DNA from: DASZFV01 sp035546175
GTDB taxonomy: Bacteria; Myxococcota_A; Polyangia; Fen-1088
Direction of reading: 5' to 3'
Length of the DNA: 31,410 bases
NCBI GenBank assembly: GCA_035546175.1
Contig: DASZWW010000408.1
Coordinates: forward strand, 1-31,410
The notes under the pieces are model-generated. The model was given only the letters and a program-made list of their open reading frames with translations, ran no database searches and was not told the origin of the DNA. The position numbers were made by a program, and so were the translations under genes. Shown one piece after another: positions 24,766-31,410 of the stretch. The first letter of the stretch is position 1. Each line of letters opens with the position of its first letter.

Positions 24766-24837
24766 CTGCGCGCGTTCTCCGAACGTCCCCACCCTCGCGG
24801 CTCCGTCGGTAACAGAGCACACGAAGCGCCGGGCGCG

Positions 24838-24867
24838 TTGATTCGCTCTTCCCGACGAGCGTAACCT
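24838..24867 (+). promoter_or_regulatory. Promoter-like TTGATT-N18-TAACCT
   Basis: -35 TTGATT (24838-24843) and -10 TAACCT (24862-24867) are 18 bases apart. ATG 24878 follows the -10 by 10 bases, so any leader would be only a few bases long. Confidence 0.5.
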
Positions 24868-24877
24868 GCAGGCGGCG

Positions 24878-25516
24878 ATGATGGCGGCGGCGGCGGGGCG
24901 CGGAGCTCTGGGCGTGGCGATCTTCCTGGTGACGGCGATCGGCGCGGCGTCCCCTCCCGCGCGCGGCGACGACAAGGCCGAGGCGCGCGCGCACTACGAC
25001 AAGGCGACGACGGCGTACGCCCTCGGGCGCTACGCGGACGCGGCGGGCGAGTTCGAGCAGGCCTTCGCGCTCAAGGCCGACCCGGCGCTGCTCTACAACG
25101 CCGCGCAGGCTTACCGGCTGGCGGGGCGGCGGGAGCGCGCGCTCGAGCTCTATCGAAACTACCTGCGCGTCTTCGGCCGGCGCGCCGAGCACGCGTCCGA
25201 CGTCGAGTGGCACATCGCCGAGCTGGAGAAGTCGTGGGCGGCCGCGCCGCCGACCGTCGAGGGCGCGGATCCCACGGCCCCGCCCGCGCCGCCCGCGGCC
25301 GCGCGGCCGCTGGCGCCGCCGCCCCCGGCGGCGCTCGTCTCGATGCCGGCGCCGGCCCCGGCCGAGGCCCCGCGTCCGATCTACGAGCGCTGGTGGTTCT
25401 GGGCGGGCGCGGGGGCCGTCGTCGTCGGCGCCGTGGTGGTCGGCGTCGTGCTCGCGAACCGCAAGGCGACCGACTGCGGCCCCGGCGTCGACTACTGCGC
25501 GAACACGGGGCTCTGA
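24878..25516 (+). CDS. TPR-containing exported protein with C-terminal membrane helix
   Basis: This 212-residue protein has a signal peptide (to about residue 31), then TPR-like helix pairs: ARAHYDKATTAYALGRYADAAGEFEQAF and PALLYNAAQAYRLAGRRERALELYRNYL. A roughly 60-residue Pro/Ala linker follows, then a membrane helix (about 172-193) and a short tail ending in Cys-containing GPGVDYCANTGL. The architecture is frequent in Myxococcota as an envelope protein-interaction module. It ends one base before the ATG of the next gene, so the two are co-translated. Confidence 0.83.
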   Translation: MMAAAAGRGALGVAIFLVTAIGAASPPARGDDKAEARAHYDKATTAYALGRYADAAGEFEQAFALKADPALLYNAAQAYRLAGRRERALELYRNYLRVFGRRAEHASDVEWHIAELEKSWAAAPPTVEGADPTAPPAPPAAARPLAPPPPAALVSMPAPAPAEAPRPIYERWWFWAGAGAVVVGAVVVGVVLANRKATDCGPGVDYCANTGL

Positions 25517-25517
25517 G

Positions 25518-27158
25518 ATGCGGCGGCGACCCGTCACCGATCTCGTCCGCCTTCACCTGGGGACCTGGCTGCTCGCCGCGGCCGCGGCGTGCGCGCCCGA
25601 GCGCACGATGCTCGTCGTGCGCGTCGAGAGCGACATCGCGGTGCCCGACGCGATGGACCGGGTGCGCGTCGTCGTCGTGCACGCGGGCAAGCAGCTCCAG
25701 AGCCTGCCGTTCTCGCTGGCGCCGGGCCAGCCCGGAGCGTACACGCTGCCGATCGAGGTGGGGCTCGTCAGCCCCTCGGGCGGCGGCGACGGCGTCGAGA
25801 TCGACGTGAGCGGGTCTCTCGGCCAACAGTTCGTGGTCGGGCAGGACGCGATCACGAGCTTCGTGCGCGGCAGGTCGCTCGTGCTCGACATGTTCCTCGC
25901 GGCGGACTGCGTGGGCTTCGTCTGCCCCGACCTGGAGCAGACCTGCACGAAGGGCCAGCGCTGCGTCGACAAGGCGCGCGTCGCCAGCACGCTGCCGCCC
26001 TTCGATCCGCATGACGCCGCGCCGGAGGGCGCGCGGCGTGGCGACGGCGGCCTCGGCAGCGGCGCCGCCGGGAGCGCAGACGCGGGCGGCGGGGGCGCGG
26101 GCGGCCTCGGTGGCGGGGGCGCGGGCGGCGCCGCCGGCGGCTCGGCGGGGCGCGCGAGCGGACCCGACGCGTCGGTCGACGCGCGCGACGCGGCGCCCGA
26201 GCTCAAGCCGGGGTGCACGCCCGCCCCCGAGGACTGCTTCAACGGGCTCGACGACGACTGCGACGGCCTCAACGACTGCGCCGATCCGGACTGCGCGCCC
26301 ACGGCCGTCTGCGTGCCGCGGCCCTCCGGCACCGTGGGGACCGTCGTCGGCGCGGCGGACCTCTGCCCGAAGGGCTTCGCCCCGAACGACAACGGCGCGA
26401 CGCCGTACGGGCTCACGATCGGCTCCGGCGGCACGACCTGCTCGGGCTGCCAGTGCGCGCAGACGGTCTCGACGACCTCGTGCTCGGCGGCGCTCACGAC
26501 CTACACCTCGACCGCCGACTGCCAGGCCGCGACGAACGGCAAGGACGTCCTCACGGTGAGCTCGACGACCGCCGATCCGTGCCCCGTGCCCGACACGAGC
26601 ACGACGAACGTCTTCGGCGCGGCGCTGTCCGCGTGGACGGTGACCTCCGCGTCGTGCGGACCGACCGGCACGCCCGTGCGCCCCACGGCGTCGTTCGCGA
26701 CGAGCACGGGCTTCTGCCAGGCGGCGACCGTCTTGCAAGCCAACCCCAACACGGGCTGCGTCGCCGGCTCGGTGTGCATGCGGCGCCCGCCGGCGGGCAA
26801 CCCGTCGTGCGTGCTGCTCGTCGACGCGAGCGCGTGCCCCGCGGGCACGAAGACCAGCGCCGTCGTCTACGCCGGCCTGCAGGACGACCGCGCGTGCGGC
26901 GCGTGCACGTGCGACGTCCAGGGCGCGAGCTGCGACGCCCTCGTCGTGCAGATGGGCAGCGACTACGGCTGCGGCCTCGACACGGCGGACCTCAAGGGCG
27001 GCGCGCGCGTCTGCACGACCGCGCAGCCCACGTCGGGCGTCTACGCGCCGGGTTACCACCTGTCGGGTGTGCCCACGAACGGCGCGTGCAAGCCCACGAG
27101 CGCGCTCACGGGCTCGGTCACGGCCACCGGTGGACGCTCGCTGTGCTGCCTGCCGTGA
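25518..27158 (+). CDS. Cys-rich surface lipoprotein with MopE-type metal-binding motif
   Basis: This 546-residue protein has a signal peptide with lipobox LLAAAAAC and a beta-rich N-terminal domain of about 110 residues. A long Gly/Ala/Ser linker (about 175-215) leads to CFNGLDDDCDGLNDCADPDC, an Asp-rich Cys-framed motif of the MopE-type putative metal-binding family, likely a calcium site. The remainder has many paired cysteines (GTTCSGCQCAQTVSTTSC, ACGACTCDVQGASC) and ends GRSLCCLP. The disulfides fit a surface location. Relatives in Myxococcota are uncharacterised. It is coupled to the TPR gene one base upstream. Confidence 0.84.
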   Translation: MRRRPVTDLVRLHLGTWLLAAAAACAPERTMLVVRVESDIAVPDAMDRVRVVVVHAGKQLQSLPFSLAPGQPGAYTLPIEVGLVSPSGGGDGVEIDVSGSLGQQFVVGQDAITSFVRGRSLVLDMFLAADCVGFVCPDLEQTCTKGQRCVDKARVASTLPPFDPHDAAPEGARRGDGGLGSGAAGSADAGGGGAGGLGGGGAGGAAGGSAGRASGPDASVDARDAAPELKPGCTPAPEDCFNGLDDDCDGLNDCADPDCAPTAVCVPRPSGTVGTVVGAADLCPKGFAPNDNGATPYGLTIGSGGTTCSGCQCAQTVSTTSCSAALTTYTSTADCQAATNGKDVLTVSSTTADPCPVPDTSTTNVFGAALSAWTVTSASCGPTGTPVRPTASFATSTGFCQAATVLQANPNTGCVAGSVCMRRPPAGNPSCVLLVDASACPAGTKTSAVVYAGLQDDRACGACTCDVQGASCDALVVQMGSDYGCGLDTADLKGGARVCTTAQPTSGVYAPGYHLSGVPTNGACKPTSALTGSVTATGGRSLCCLP

Positions 27159-27237
27159 CCGCGCCGCGCGCCCTGGACAAGCAGCCGTCGGGCGGCCAGA
27201 TTTCAGTCCGGCGCGGGCGGCTCGAAAGGAGGAGCAC

Positions 27238-27438
27238 GTGGACAACCGGAGACCGGAGCTCACGAAGCGGCAGAAGGAGATCGCGCGGGCGAAGAAGCAG
27301 CAGGAGAAGATCGATCGGCGCCACCAGCGCCACCGCGAGCGCGACGGGCGGATGGCGGCCGGTGCTCCCGGCGTCGAGGAAGAAGATCCCGACATCGCCG
27401 GGATCGTGCCCGGACCGCAGCCGCCGCTCGAAGAGTAG
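27238..27438 (+). CDS. Small highly charged coiled-coil protein, 66 aa
   Basis: The N-terminal half is a continuous charged helix (RRPELTKRQKEIARAKKQQEK and following, with many Lys/Arg/Glu/Gln); the C-terminal half is acidic and Pro-rich (EEEDPDIAGIVPGPQPPLEE). There is no membrane segment or cysteine, and no recognised family. GTG 27238 is preceded by AAAGGAGG at ideal spacing, the best ribosome site in the window, which makes the gene convincing and suggests high expression. It ends 65 bases before the pntA start used here. Function is unknown; nucleic-acid binding is possible but unsupported. Confidence 0.75.
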   Translation: MDNRRPELTKRQKEIARAKKQQEKIDRRHQRHRERDGRMAAGAPGVEEEDPDIAGIVPGPQPPLEE

Positions 27439-27487
27439 CGCGCGCCGGAGCGCGCAAGAGATCGTAGCAACGCGCGCGCCCAGCGGT

Positions 27488-27493
27488 TACGAT
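27488..27493 (+). promoter_or_regulatory. -10-like hexamer TACGAT before pntA
   Basis: TACGAT ends 10 bases before GTG 27504 and overlaps the in-frame ATG 27492. If it is the -10, the ATG is not transcribed and the GTG is the start. Confidence 0.4.
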
Positions 27494-27503
27494 GCCGGCC
27501 CAA

Positions 27504-29087
27504 GTGGCAATCACGGTCGGCATTCCGAAGGAGATCTATCCCAACGAGCGCCGAGTCGCGGCGACGCCCGACGCGGTCCAGAAGATCCGGAAGCTGGGCT
27601 TCGAGGTGATCGTCGAGGCCGGCGCGGGAGACGAGTCGACCTTCGCCGACAGCGTGTACGCGTCGGCCGGCGCCGAGATCGTGCCGACCGAGTCGCGCGA
27701 CGACGTCTTCAAGCGGGCCGACATCGTCCTCAAGGTGCGCGCGCCCATGTTCCGGCCGGGCACGACGGTGCACGAGGCCGACCTCATGAAGGCGGGCGCG
27801 ACGCTCGTCAGCTTCATCTGGCCCGCGCAGAACAAGGAGCTGATCGAGCGCATGGCGAGGCGCAAGCTCACCGTGCTGGCCATGGACGCCGTGCCGCGCA
27901 TCACCCGCGCCCAGCGCATGGACGCGCTCTCGGCGATGGCGAACGTCGCCGGCTACCGCGCCGTCATCGAGGCGGCCAGCTGCTTCGGCCGCTTCTTCCC
28001 CGGGCAGGTCACGGCGGCCGGGCGCGTGAAGCCGGCCCAGGTGTTCGTCCTCGGCGCCGGCGTCGCGGGCCTGGCGGCCATCGCGGCGGCGAAGGCGCTG
28101 GGCGCGCAGGTGCGGGCCTTCGACACGCGGGCCGCGGCGCGCGAGCAGGTCGAGAGCCTCGGCGCCCAGTTCGTCGAGTTCAAGTTCGAGGCGGCGGAGT
28201 CGGGTGAAGGGCAGGGCGGCTACGGGAAGGAGATGAGCGAGGCGTACCTCGCCGCCGAGCAGGCCCTCATCGCCCAGCACGCCAAGCAGTCGGACATCAT
28301 CATCTCGACCGCCCTCATCCCGGGCAAGCCGGCCCCGCAGCTCATCACCTCGGGCGCGGTGGTCAGCATGGAGCACGGGTCGGTCATCGTGGACATGGCG
28401 GCCGAGCAGGGGGGCAACTGCCCCCTCACCGAGCGCGACAAGATCGTGGAGAAGTTCGGCGTCACGATCATCGGCCTCACCGACCTGCCGAGCCGCATGG
28501 CGAACCAGGCGAGCGACCTCTACGCGACCGTCGTCTTCAACCTGCTCAAGGACGTCTGCGACGACAAGGGCGTCAAGCTGAACCTCGAGGACGAGATCCA
28601 CCGCGGCGTGCTCGTGCTCAAGGAGGGCGAGCTCATGTGGCCGCCGCCCAAGCCCCCGGCGCCGCGCGCGGGCGGCCCCGCCACGCCGCAGAAGCAGCAG
28701 CCCAAGCCCGTGCACGACGTCGGCAAGCCGACCAACACGGCGAGCCCGGGCATGCGCGTCGCGATGGCGCTCGCCGTCGGGCTGCTCGCCACGGCGGGCA
28801 TCCTCGGACCGCCCGAGTTCCTGCAGCACCTCACGGTGTTCCTGCTGGCGTGCGTGATCGGCTGGCACGTCGTCTGGAACGTCACGCCGGCGCTGCACAC
28901 GCCGCTCATGAGCGTGACGAACGCCATCAGCGGCATCATCCTCATCGGCGGCATGGTCGTGTTGCTCGAGCGCGGGGCCAGCGGGCCCGTGCTCGTGCTG
29001 GGGGGCGTGGCGGTGTTGGTGGCGTCGATCAACGTCGCGGGCGGCTTCCTGGTCACGCAACGCATGCTGAAGATGTTCAGGAAGTAG
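27504..29087 (+). CDS. pntA: NAD(P) transhydrogenase subunit alpha
   Basis: This 527-residue protein is the full-length alpha subunit, fusing the NAD(H)-binding domain I to the membrane helices of domain II. It starts VAITVGIPKEIYPNERRVAATP (family pattern GxPKE...RVAATP). Its Rossmann fingerprint VLGAGVAGLAAIAAAKALGA is followed by FDTRAA. The C-terminal roughly 100 residues have helices such as VAMALAVGLLATAGILG and IIGWHVVWNVTP-like segments ending in FRK. With PntB it couples proton entry to hydride transfer from NADH to NADP+, supplying NADPH. GTG 27504 is chosen for its TACGAT; ATG 27492 would add MPAQ. PntB follows after 12 bases. Confidence 0.96.
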   Translation: MAITVGIPKEIYPNERRVAATPDAVQKIRKLGFEVIVEAGAGDESTFADSVYASAGAEIVPTESRDDVFKRADIVLKVRAPMFRPGTTVHEADLMKAGATLVSFIWPAQNKELIERMARRKLTVLAMDAVPRITRAQRMDALSAMANVAGYRAVIEAASCFGRFFPGQVTAAGRVKPAQVFVLGAGVAGLAAIAAAKALGAQVRAFDTRAAAREQVESLGAQFVEFKFEAAESGEGQGGYGKEMSEAYLAAEQALIAQHAKQSDIIISTALIPGKPAPQLITSGAVVSMEHGSVIVDMAAEQGGNCPLTERDKIVEKFGVTIIGLTDLPSRMANQASDLYATVVFNLLKDVCDDKGVKLNLEDEIHRGVLVLKEGELMWPPPKPPAPRAGGPATPQKQQPKPVHDVGKPTNTASPGMRVAMALAVGLLATAGILGPPEFLQHLTVFLLACVIGWHVVWNVTPALHTPLMSVTNAISGIILIGGMVVLLERGASGPVLVLGGVAVLVASINVAGGFLVTQRMLKMFRK

Positions 29088-29099
29088 GCCGCGACGCCC

Positions 29100-30575
29100 A
29101 TGGCCGACAACCTCACCTCCACGATCCGCTCGCTGGCCTACATCGTCGCGAGCCTGCTCTTCATCCTGAGCCTCCGCGGACTGTCGACGCAGGAGACGGC
29201 GCGGCGCGGGAACCGCTACGGCATCTTCGGCATGCTCATCGCCGTGGCCTGCACGGCGGTGGCGCTCGTGCTGCCCGACGTGGGGTCGATCGCCCAGGGC
29301 GGCGAGGCCATCACGGGCGTGGGCCTGCTGGCGGGCGCCCTGGGCGCGGGCGCCATCATCGGCGGGCTCCTCGCGGCGCGCGTCGCCATGACCTCGATGC
29401 CCGAGCTCGTCGCCATCCTGCACAGCTTCGTCGGCGCGGCGGCGGTGCTCGTGGGCATCGCCACCTACTTGCAGCCGAACGCCACCTTCGAGCCGGCACA
29501 CCTCGTCGAGATCTACGTGGGCGTGCTCGTGGGCGCCGTGACGTTCAGCGGCTCGGTGATCGCCTTCGGCAAGCTGCGCGGCCGGGTGAGCAGCAAGCCG
29601 CTCCTCATCCCGGGCCGGCACGTGCTCAACGCGCTCGCGCTCGTCGCCTGCGTCGTGCTCGCCGTGGTCTTCCTGCGCGCCCCCGTGCCGTGGCCCGAGC
29701 AGGGCGGCTCGTTCACCGACGGCGGCATGCCCTCGCTCCTCGTGATGACGTTCCTGGCGCTGCTCCTCGGCGTCCACCTCGTCATGGCCATCGGCGGGGG
29801 CGACATGCCCGTCGTCGTGTCGCTGCTCAACAGCTACTCGGGCTGGGCGGCCGCCGCGGCGGGCTTCATGCTCTCGAACGACCTGCTCATCATCACGGGC
29901 GCGCTCGTGGGCAGCTCGGGCGCGATCCTCAGCTACATCATGTGCAAGGCGATGAACCGGTCGATCTTCAACGTCATCCTGGGGGGCTTCGGCGCCGAGG
30001 CGCCCAAGGCCGGCGCCGGCGGGGCCGCGGCGCCCACGGGCAAGGTCACCGAGACGACCGTCGAGCAGGTGGCCGAGCTCCTGCTGGCCGCGCGCAGCGT
30101 GATCATCGTGCCCGGCTACGGCATGGCCGTCGCGCAGGCCCAGCACCCGGTCAAGGAGATCTCGTCGCTGCTCATCGCCAAGGGGGTCAAGGTCCGCTAC
30201 GCGATCCACCCGGTCGCGGGCCGCCTGCCGGGGCACATGAACGTGCTGCTCGCCGAGGCCAACGTCTCGTACGACATCGTCAAGGAGATGGACGAGATCA
30301 ACGAGGACTTCGCGTCGACCGACGTGGTGATGGTCATCGGCGCCAACGACATCGTCAACCCGATGGCCCAGGACGAGCCGTCGAGCCCCATCTACGGCAT
30401 GCCCGTGCTCGAGGTGTGGAAGGCGGCGCGCGTCGTCATGCTCAAGCGCGGCATGGCCGCCGGGTACGCGGGCGTCGACAACCCCCTCGTCTACAACGAC
30501 AACACGCTCATGCTGTTCGGCGACGCGCGCCAGAGCGTCACGAAGCTGCTGACGGCCCTCAACACGAGCGGCTGA
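29100..30575 (+). CDS. pntB: NAD(P) transhydrogenase subunit beta
   Basis: This 491-residue protein has about nine membrane helices forming the proton channel in the first 300 residues, including MPELVAILHSFVGAAAVLVG with the conserved histidine and NSYSGWAAAAAGF. The soluble NADP(H)-binding domain III then carries IIVPGYGMAVAQAQHPV, YAIHPVAGRLPGHMNVLLAE, and near the end VVMLKRGMAAGYAGVDNPL. These are intact family signatures. It pairs with PntA in the inner membrane. The start at ATG 29100 has no clear ribosome site, so it likely depends on coupling to pntA 12 bases upstream. It ends 6 bases before the stop of the convergent gene. Confidence 0.97.
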   Translation: MADNLTSTIRSLAYIVASLLFILSLRGLSTQETARRGNRYGIFGMLIAVACTAVALVLPDVGSIAQGGEAITGVGLLAGALGAGAIIGGLLAARVAMTSMPELVAILHSFVGAAAVLVGIATYLQPNATFEPAHLVEIYVGVLVGAVTFSGSVIAFGKLRGRVSSKPLLIPGRHVLNALALVACVVLAVVFLRAPVPWPEQGGSFTDGGMPSLLVMTFLALLLGVHLVMAIGGGDMPVVVSLLNSYSGWAAAAAGFMLSNDLLIITGALVGSSGAILSYIMCKAMNRSIFNVILGGFGAEAPKAGAGGAAAPTGKVTETTVEQVAELLLAARSVIIVPGYGMAVAQAQHPVKEISSLLIAKGVKVRYAIHPVAGRLPGHMNVLLAEANVSYDIVKEMDEINEDFASTDVVMVIGANDIVNPMAQDEPSSPIYGMPVLEVWKAARVVMLKRGMAAGYAGVDNPLVYNDNTLMLFGDARQSVTKLLTALNTSG

Positions 30576-30581
30576 GCGGGC

Positions 30582-31382
30582 TCAGAAGCGCAGCGCGAGC
30601 TGGGGCGCCGTGAAGCGCGGCTCGGAGGCGCCGGTGAGCGAGCCGCGCGGGCGCAGCGGCTCGGTCCAGGCCGCGGCGCGCGACGCGGAGGCGGCGTCGA
30701 GGGCGGCCACGTCCACGGCGCGCAGGCGCGGCTTCCGCGAGCGGCTCGCGTTCCAGCCGATGACCGCGCCCGCCGTGGTGCCGATGACGTAGCCGACGAT
30801 GAGCCCGCCGAGCGCCGCGCCCACCTCTTCATCCGAGCTCCCGCCGTTGCCGCTGAAGGCGAGCGCCATCGGGAAGGCGAGCAAGGCGCCGAGGTAGGCG
30901 CCGCCGATGCTGGCGGCGCAGCTGCCGTCGAAGAACTCGCTGCCGCTGCCGATGCCGCACACGACGCCGCCGGTCGCGATGGGCGCGAGGAAGATCGGCC
31001 AGCCGCCGCCGGCGGCGGCGAGCACGAGCGTGAAGTCCGCCGTGATGAACGCGAGGATCGACTCGGCGACCACGCGTCCGGGCTCGGAGGGGTCCTCGGG
31101 GATGGGCTCGCGCGGCGGCGGCAGCGCGATCAGCGGCGTGGGGAGGCCGCGGCGGGGGGCCTCGTCATCGGTCGCTTGAGGGGCCGGCGCCGACGCGCGC
31201 GGCGCGATCGGGACGACCGGCGGCGGCGCGGGCGCCGGGGCGGCGACCTCGGAGGCCGGGGCGGCTGGGGCGGGCGCGTCGTAGGGCTCGACGGCGGGCG
31301 GCGCGCTCGCTCCCGCGTCCGCGCCGAAGGCGGAGCGGGCGGTCAGCGCGAGCAACAAGGAGGCGGTCAGGAGCGTGCGCAT
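30582..31382 (-). CDS. Exported Pro/Ala-rich protein with hydrophobic Gly-rich core
   Basis: This 266-residue protein has a signal peptide (MRTLLTASLLLALTARSAFG then ADAG), a Pro/Ala-rich linker to about residue 90, then three Gly/Ala-rich hydrophobic segments: LAFITADFTLVLAAAGG, a GGAYLGALLAFPMAL region, and GLIVGYVIGTTAGAVIGWNAS of glycine-zipper type. The tail ends LALRF with a terminal Phe, as in outer-membrane proteins, but no barrel pattern is clear. ATG 31382 is chosen as the first codon of the signal peptide; ATG 31403 is in frame and would add seven polar residues. Family and function are unknown. Confidence 0.72.
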   Translation of the reverse strand: MRTLLTASLLLALTARSAFGADAGASAPPAVEPYDAPAPAAPASEVAAPAPAPPPVVPIAPRASAPAPQATDDEAPRRGLPTPLIALPPPREPIPEDPSEPGRVVAESILAFITADFTLVLAAAGGGWPIFLAPIATGGVVCGIGSGSEFFDGSCAASIGGAYLGALLAFPMALAFSGNGGSSDEEVGAALGGLIVGYVIGTTAGAVIGWNASRSRKPRLRAVDVAALDAASASRAAAWTEPLRPRGSLTGASEPRFTAPQLALRF

Positions 31383-31410
31383 CGTCCGTTCAGCAAGCAG
31401 CAAGGTGCGC

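Noticed and set aside
25071..30236. A very long open frame on the minus strand (about 1720 codons)
   Set aside because: It is the low-complexity Arg/His/Asp-rich mirror of conserved plus-strand genes, including pntA and pntB; GC-rich codon bias keeps such frames open.

Overview
The window is about 31.4 kb of very GC-rich, gene-dense bacterial chromosome. Lipoproteins with Gly/Ser-rich linkers, TPR and metal-binding-motif surface proteins, two two-component systems, a sigma-54 activator and a perfect sigma-54 promoter point to Myxococcota (Polyangia-like). That placement is inferred from gene style; no rRNA or other marker gene is present. I saw no tRNA, rRNA, insertion sequence, prophage or CRISPR array, and no gene-free stretch exceeds 300 bases.

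Layout. 2-1498: 3' part of a secreted GH76-like glycosidase with a discoidin-type domain. 1571-3393: three co-directional membrane proteins (HlyIII family, four-helix protein, DUF962/Mpo1-like). 3390-4489 (minus): a small membrane protein and an HTH-like orphan. 4615-7690: NtrB-like kinase and NtrC-like sigma-54 activator. 7711-10511 (minus): ion antiporter, tandem universal stress protein, zinc-ribbon membrane protein and an 81-aa protein. 10635-12619 (minus): AmtB ammonium transporter preceded by a 64-aa membrane protein, ending at a strong terminator. 12872-15922: carbonic-anhydrase-like protein, convergent EAL phosphodiesterase, and a membrane metallophosphoesterase. 15939-19073 (minus): cytochrome-like lipoprotein, a MIF/tautomerase homologue, and a beta-propeller/di-heme cytochrome c lipoprotein driven by a consensus sigma-54 promoter. 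19350-22810: FKBP lipoprotein, a His-rich CpxP/Spy-like protein and an OmpR-type two-component pair. 22852-27158: a secreted orphan, a TPR protein and a Cys-rich lipoprotein. 27238-30575: a small charged protein and the proton-translocating transhydrogenase pntAB. 30582-31382 (minus): an exported Pro/Ala-rich protein.

The most striking pattern is in the start regions. About a dozen genes have a TANNNT -10-like hexamer only 6-10 bases before the start codon and no Shine-Dalgarno sequence, which predicts leaderless or nearly leaderless mRNAs. Other genes in the window carry good Shine-Dalgarno sites, so two start modes appear to coexist. This pattern also corrects several start codons (12872, 14780, 20988, 22852, 27504).

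The second is a textbook sigma-54 promoter (19115-19130, minus) before the cytochrome c lipoprotein, with two inverted repeats about 80 and 155 bases upstream, where an enhancer-binding activator would sit. The window encodes one such activator, but no evidence here links the two.
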